DNA of 7,115 bases from Pedosphaera sp. Lineage in GTDB: Bacteria; Verrucomicrobiota; Verrucomicrobiia; Limisphaerales; SIAT01. The notes beneath the pieces are model-generated. The model had not been told where the DNA came from, did no database searches, and worked only from the letters and a program-made list of their open reading frames with translations. The stretch lies in assembly GCA_009691645.1 (NCBI GenBank), contig SIAT01000093.1:1-7115 (forward strand), in the 5' to 3' direction. Below, one piece after another: positions 5,483 through 7,115 of the stretch. A program made the position numbers and the translations under genes. Each line of letters opens with the position of its first letter. Position 1 is the first letter of the stretch.

Positions 5483-6594
5483 GCGGTTGGCGAGAGTTCG
5501 TGCAGGAGGTGTTGGACGAACGCGAGATTGTCGCACTGCAGATAATGCATCGCGCCACCCATTCGGGAGAAGGTCTTGCAGAAACGCAGGTAGTAGGCCG
5601 GATTGTCTTTGGGCGGTTCGCCGCGAGTCCAGTCCCAGTTCCCGCCATCCTGCAAATCCACCACGTGAATGCTGTGGCCCTTCACGATGGAGCGACCGGC
5701 TTGCAGGCGGAGATTGTTCACGCAACTGAGGCTCTTCTCGAAAACCTGCGGGCCCATGATCGCGGAACCGACGGAGAGCACCGCACCGCCGTCGAGTCCT
5801 TCCACCGCCGTGGTGAAGAGGCGGAAATCAGTCGTGGCTGCGCGGCCGAGTACAGCGCCGTTGAACATCGGGTGATTGGAGATGATGTCGTAGCCGATGC
5901 CCGGATGAACGGTGATGGGAATGTTTCGTAGGAACGCCTGCGCGAGAACGGATGTCGCCTTCCACGGATGCTTCACTTCGATGCGGCCTGTTGGCAAACG
6001 ATGTTGGCGAATCACCTGCAACAGCTCGGATCGAGCCGGCGCGAGCGGATGGGCAGGCTCGCCGCGGAGCTGATTCTCCAATTCCTCTGCGCTGGGAAGT
6101 GTCGTGCCGTTCTCGACGATGAACCGGCCGAGGCTGCGGCCGTAACCCTCGCCGCGAAGTGCACCGGCGAGAAGTGCGAGATGAATGTTGCGTCCCGTCT
6201 CGTCCCACGTGCCGAACGTACCGGTAGCGACATTCTTCTCAACGCACTCGGTGGAGCGGCCGAGGAAAGCCCATTCCCAATCGTGAATGGTGCCGGCGCC
6301 GTTGGTGGCGAGGTGCGTGATCCAGCCCCCTTCCATCAACCGGTCGAGGATGAGGTGGCCGCCATTCTTGAGCAGATGCGCGCCGTAGATAAGCATCACG
6401 CTCGCGCCGCGCACACGGGATTCGCGGATTTGGGAGGCGGCGTGGCGGATGAGTTTCGAGTTCACTTCACCGCAAGAGGGCAGCGGCCGGTCGGTGGGCA
6501 CGAGCGTCTCCTCGATCGTCGCCATGCTCGCGCGCTCGGCGAGCGGGAAGACTTTGAGCTTCGTAAGGTCGAGCGGTTCGGGAAAGGGGCGCAT
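5479..6594 (-). CDS. Conserved protein, probable deoxyhypusine-synthase-like enzyme
   Basis: A 371-residue protein, close to the length of eukaryotic deoxyhypusine synthase (DHS). By eye the order of features follows DHS. ASVMLIYGAHLLKNGGHLI (64-82), then WITHLATNGAGTIHDWEWA (91-109), resembles the DHS stretch that leads into its TTAGG-EED motif. PITVHPGIGYDIISNHP (226-242) occupies the place of the DHS PALTDGSLGD segment. DGGAVLSVGSAIMGP (268-282) resembles its glycine-rich NAD-site strand. DLQDGGNWDW (313-322), then YYLRFCKTFSRMGG (334-347), falls where DHS has its EFDGSDSGA and WGKIR motifs, placing Lys340 at the catalytic lysine. Known DHS moves an aminobutyl group from spermidine via NAD and an enzyme-lysine imine. 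The bacterial substrate is unknown and need not be a polyamine. The gene is 20 bases after the HAD gene and overlaps the kinase gene. It is surely a gene; the DHS relation is a memory-based inference. Confidence 0.85.
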   Translation of the reverse strand: MRPFPEPLDLTKLKVFPLAERASMATIEETLVPTDRPLPSCGEVNSKLIRHAASQIRESRVRGASVMLIYGAHLLKNGGHLILDRLMEGGWITHLATNGAGTIHDWEWAFLGRSTECVEKNVATGTFGTWDETGRNIHLALLAGALRGEGYGRSLGRFIVENGTTLPSAEELENQLRGEPAHPLAPARSELLQVIRQHRLPTGRIEVKHPWKATSVLAQAFLRNIPITVHPGIGYDIISNHPMFNGAVLGRAATTDFRLFTTAVEGLDGGAVLSVGSAIMGPQVFEKSLSCVNNLRLQAGRSIVKGHSIHVVDLQDGGNWDWTRGEPPKDNPAYYLRFCKTFSRMGGAMHYLQCDNLAFVQHLLHELSPTA

Positions 6595-6614
6595 TGAATT
6601 TAATTGTGCGCAGT

Positions 6615-7115
6615 TTAAGCACCGAGAAGTCGCGCAAGCAAGGCGTCCGGCTCGCGATAATCCGCGATAAGCGCGTCCGCGCCCGCCGCCAGCAGGGCGC
6701 GACGTTTATGCGGTTCCATCGCGCCAGAACCGTTGTGCATCTCGTCACTGGCGACGCCGATGGCGAGACCGCCGAGTTTCTTCGTGGCTTCAATTTCCAC
6801 CGCGCCGTCGCCGAAGGAGAGCAGGTTCGCGCCGGAGATGTGTTCCTCGCGCAGGATCTGATCGAAGTGCGCCAGCTTGGAAAAGGGTTCGTTCTGCCGG
6901 CTGCCGATGATGCGCGCACCGAAGAAACGCGCCACACCGACTAGAGCACCTTCCTCGCAGACACGATCCTCGAGTGTGCCGCTCAGGATGAAAAGTTTCA
7001 GGCCACGTGCCGTGATCTTCTCCAGAAGCGCGCCGGCCCCATGAATGACGAAATCTTCAGGGCGCACTTTTGCTTCGCGGATTTTCGCGGCACGCTCCGC
7101 GATTCGCTGGTCGAG
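6615..7115 (-). CDS. HAD-family hydrolase, C-terminal part (cut by window edge)
   Basis: The last 166 residues of a HAD-superfamily protein; the frame stays open to the right edge. A GTG at 7067 is in frame, but the coding continues upstream (LDQRIAERAAKIREAK precedes it), so that GTG is probably not the start. Motif I (DxDxT) must lie outside the window. Visible motifs: LFILSGT (motif II), FSKLAHFDQIL with Lys (motif III region), and LLSFGDGAVEIEATKKLGG (motif IV). In motif IV the second acid is Glu, giving GDxxxE rather than GDxxxD. A conserved tail follows: LAIGVASDE, then HKRRALLAAGADALIADY. HAD proteins are mostly phosphatases. Next to a PfkB kinase and a DHS-like protein it may dephosphorylate a sugar-phosphate intermediate, which is inference. 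It is the first visible gene of the three-gene cluster. Confidence 0.88.
   Translation of the reverse strand, partial: LDQRIAERAAKIREAKVRPEDFVIHGAGALLEKITARGLKLFILSGTLEDRVCEEGALVGVARFFGARIIGSRQNEPFSKLAHFDQILREEHISGANLLSFGDGAVEIEATKKLGGLAIGVASDEMHNGSGAMEPHKRRALLAAGADALIADYREPDALLARLLGA

Noticed and set aside
5483..5725. N-terminal 81-codon extension of the kinase frame
   Set aside because: It lies wholly inside the DHS-like gene in another frame, shows no kinase features, and GTG 5482 gives a normal-length kinase with a coupled start.
6595..6630. Possible terminator between the HAD and DHS-like genes (GTGC/GCAC stem before an AT-rich stretch)
   Set aside because: The stem is only four base pairs and the gap is 20 bases within an otherwise tightly packed cluster.

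Overview
The window is GC-rich bacterial chromosome with a cell-envelope flavour. The phylum is an inference. A Tat-exported Gfo/Idh/MocA oxidoreductase, an alginate-export-family outer-membrane porin and weak Shine-Dalgarno signals together recall Verrucomicrobiota or Planctomycetota. The porin's C-terminal Phe and the lipobox of the ApbE protein show a Gram-negative-type envelope. There are no rRNA or tRNA genes, insertion sequences, CRISPR arrays or phage genes.

Layout from left to right. (1) At 1-31 (-) there may be the first codons of a gene that runs off the left edge. (2) At 40-276 (-) is a small ORF with one membrane helix. (3) At 392-1804 (-) is an outer-membrane porin of the alginate-export type, followed by a strong intrinsic terminator (309-349). 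(4) 1805-2042 is a divergent control region with a long imperfect dyad and a candidate promoter. (5) At 2043-3401 (+) is a Tat-signal Gfo/Idh/MocA oxidoreductase. (6) At 3405-4445 (+) is an ApbE-type FAD:protein FMN transferase lipoprotein. A very good intrinsic terminator (3425-3460) lies inside the first codons of this reading frame. (7) Convergent to this is a three-gene minus-strand cluster, transcribed right to left: a HAD-family phosphatase cut by the right edge (6615-7115), a protein I read as a divergent deoxyhypusine-synthase-like enzyme (5479-6594), and a PfkB/RfaE-like sugar kinase (4463-5482). The last two overlap in a GTGA stop/start.

The left half looks like an envelope and periplasmic module: the porin admits a solute, the exported oxidoreductase may act on a sugar-like substrate, and the ApbE lipoprotein would flavinylate an exported partner that is not in view. 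The right half looks like a small pathway combining a sugar kinase, a phosphatase-fold protein and a DHS-like protein. I cannot name its product. The two points most worth attention are the DHS-like protein, whose candidate lysine sits where the catalytic lysine of deoxyhypusine synthase lies, and the terminator embedded in the start of apbE.
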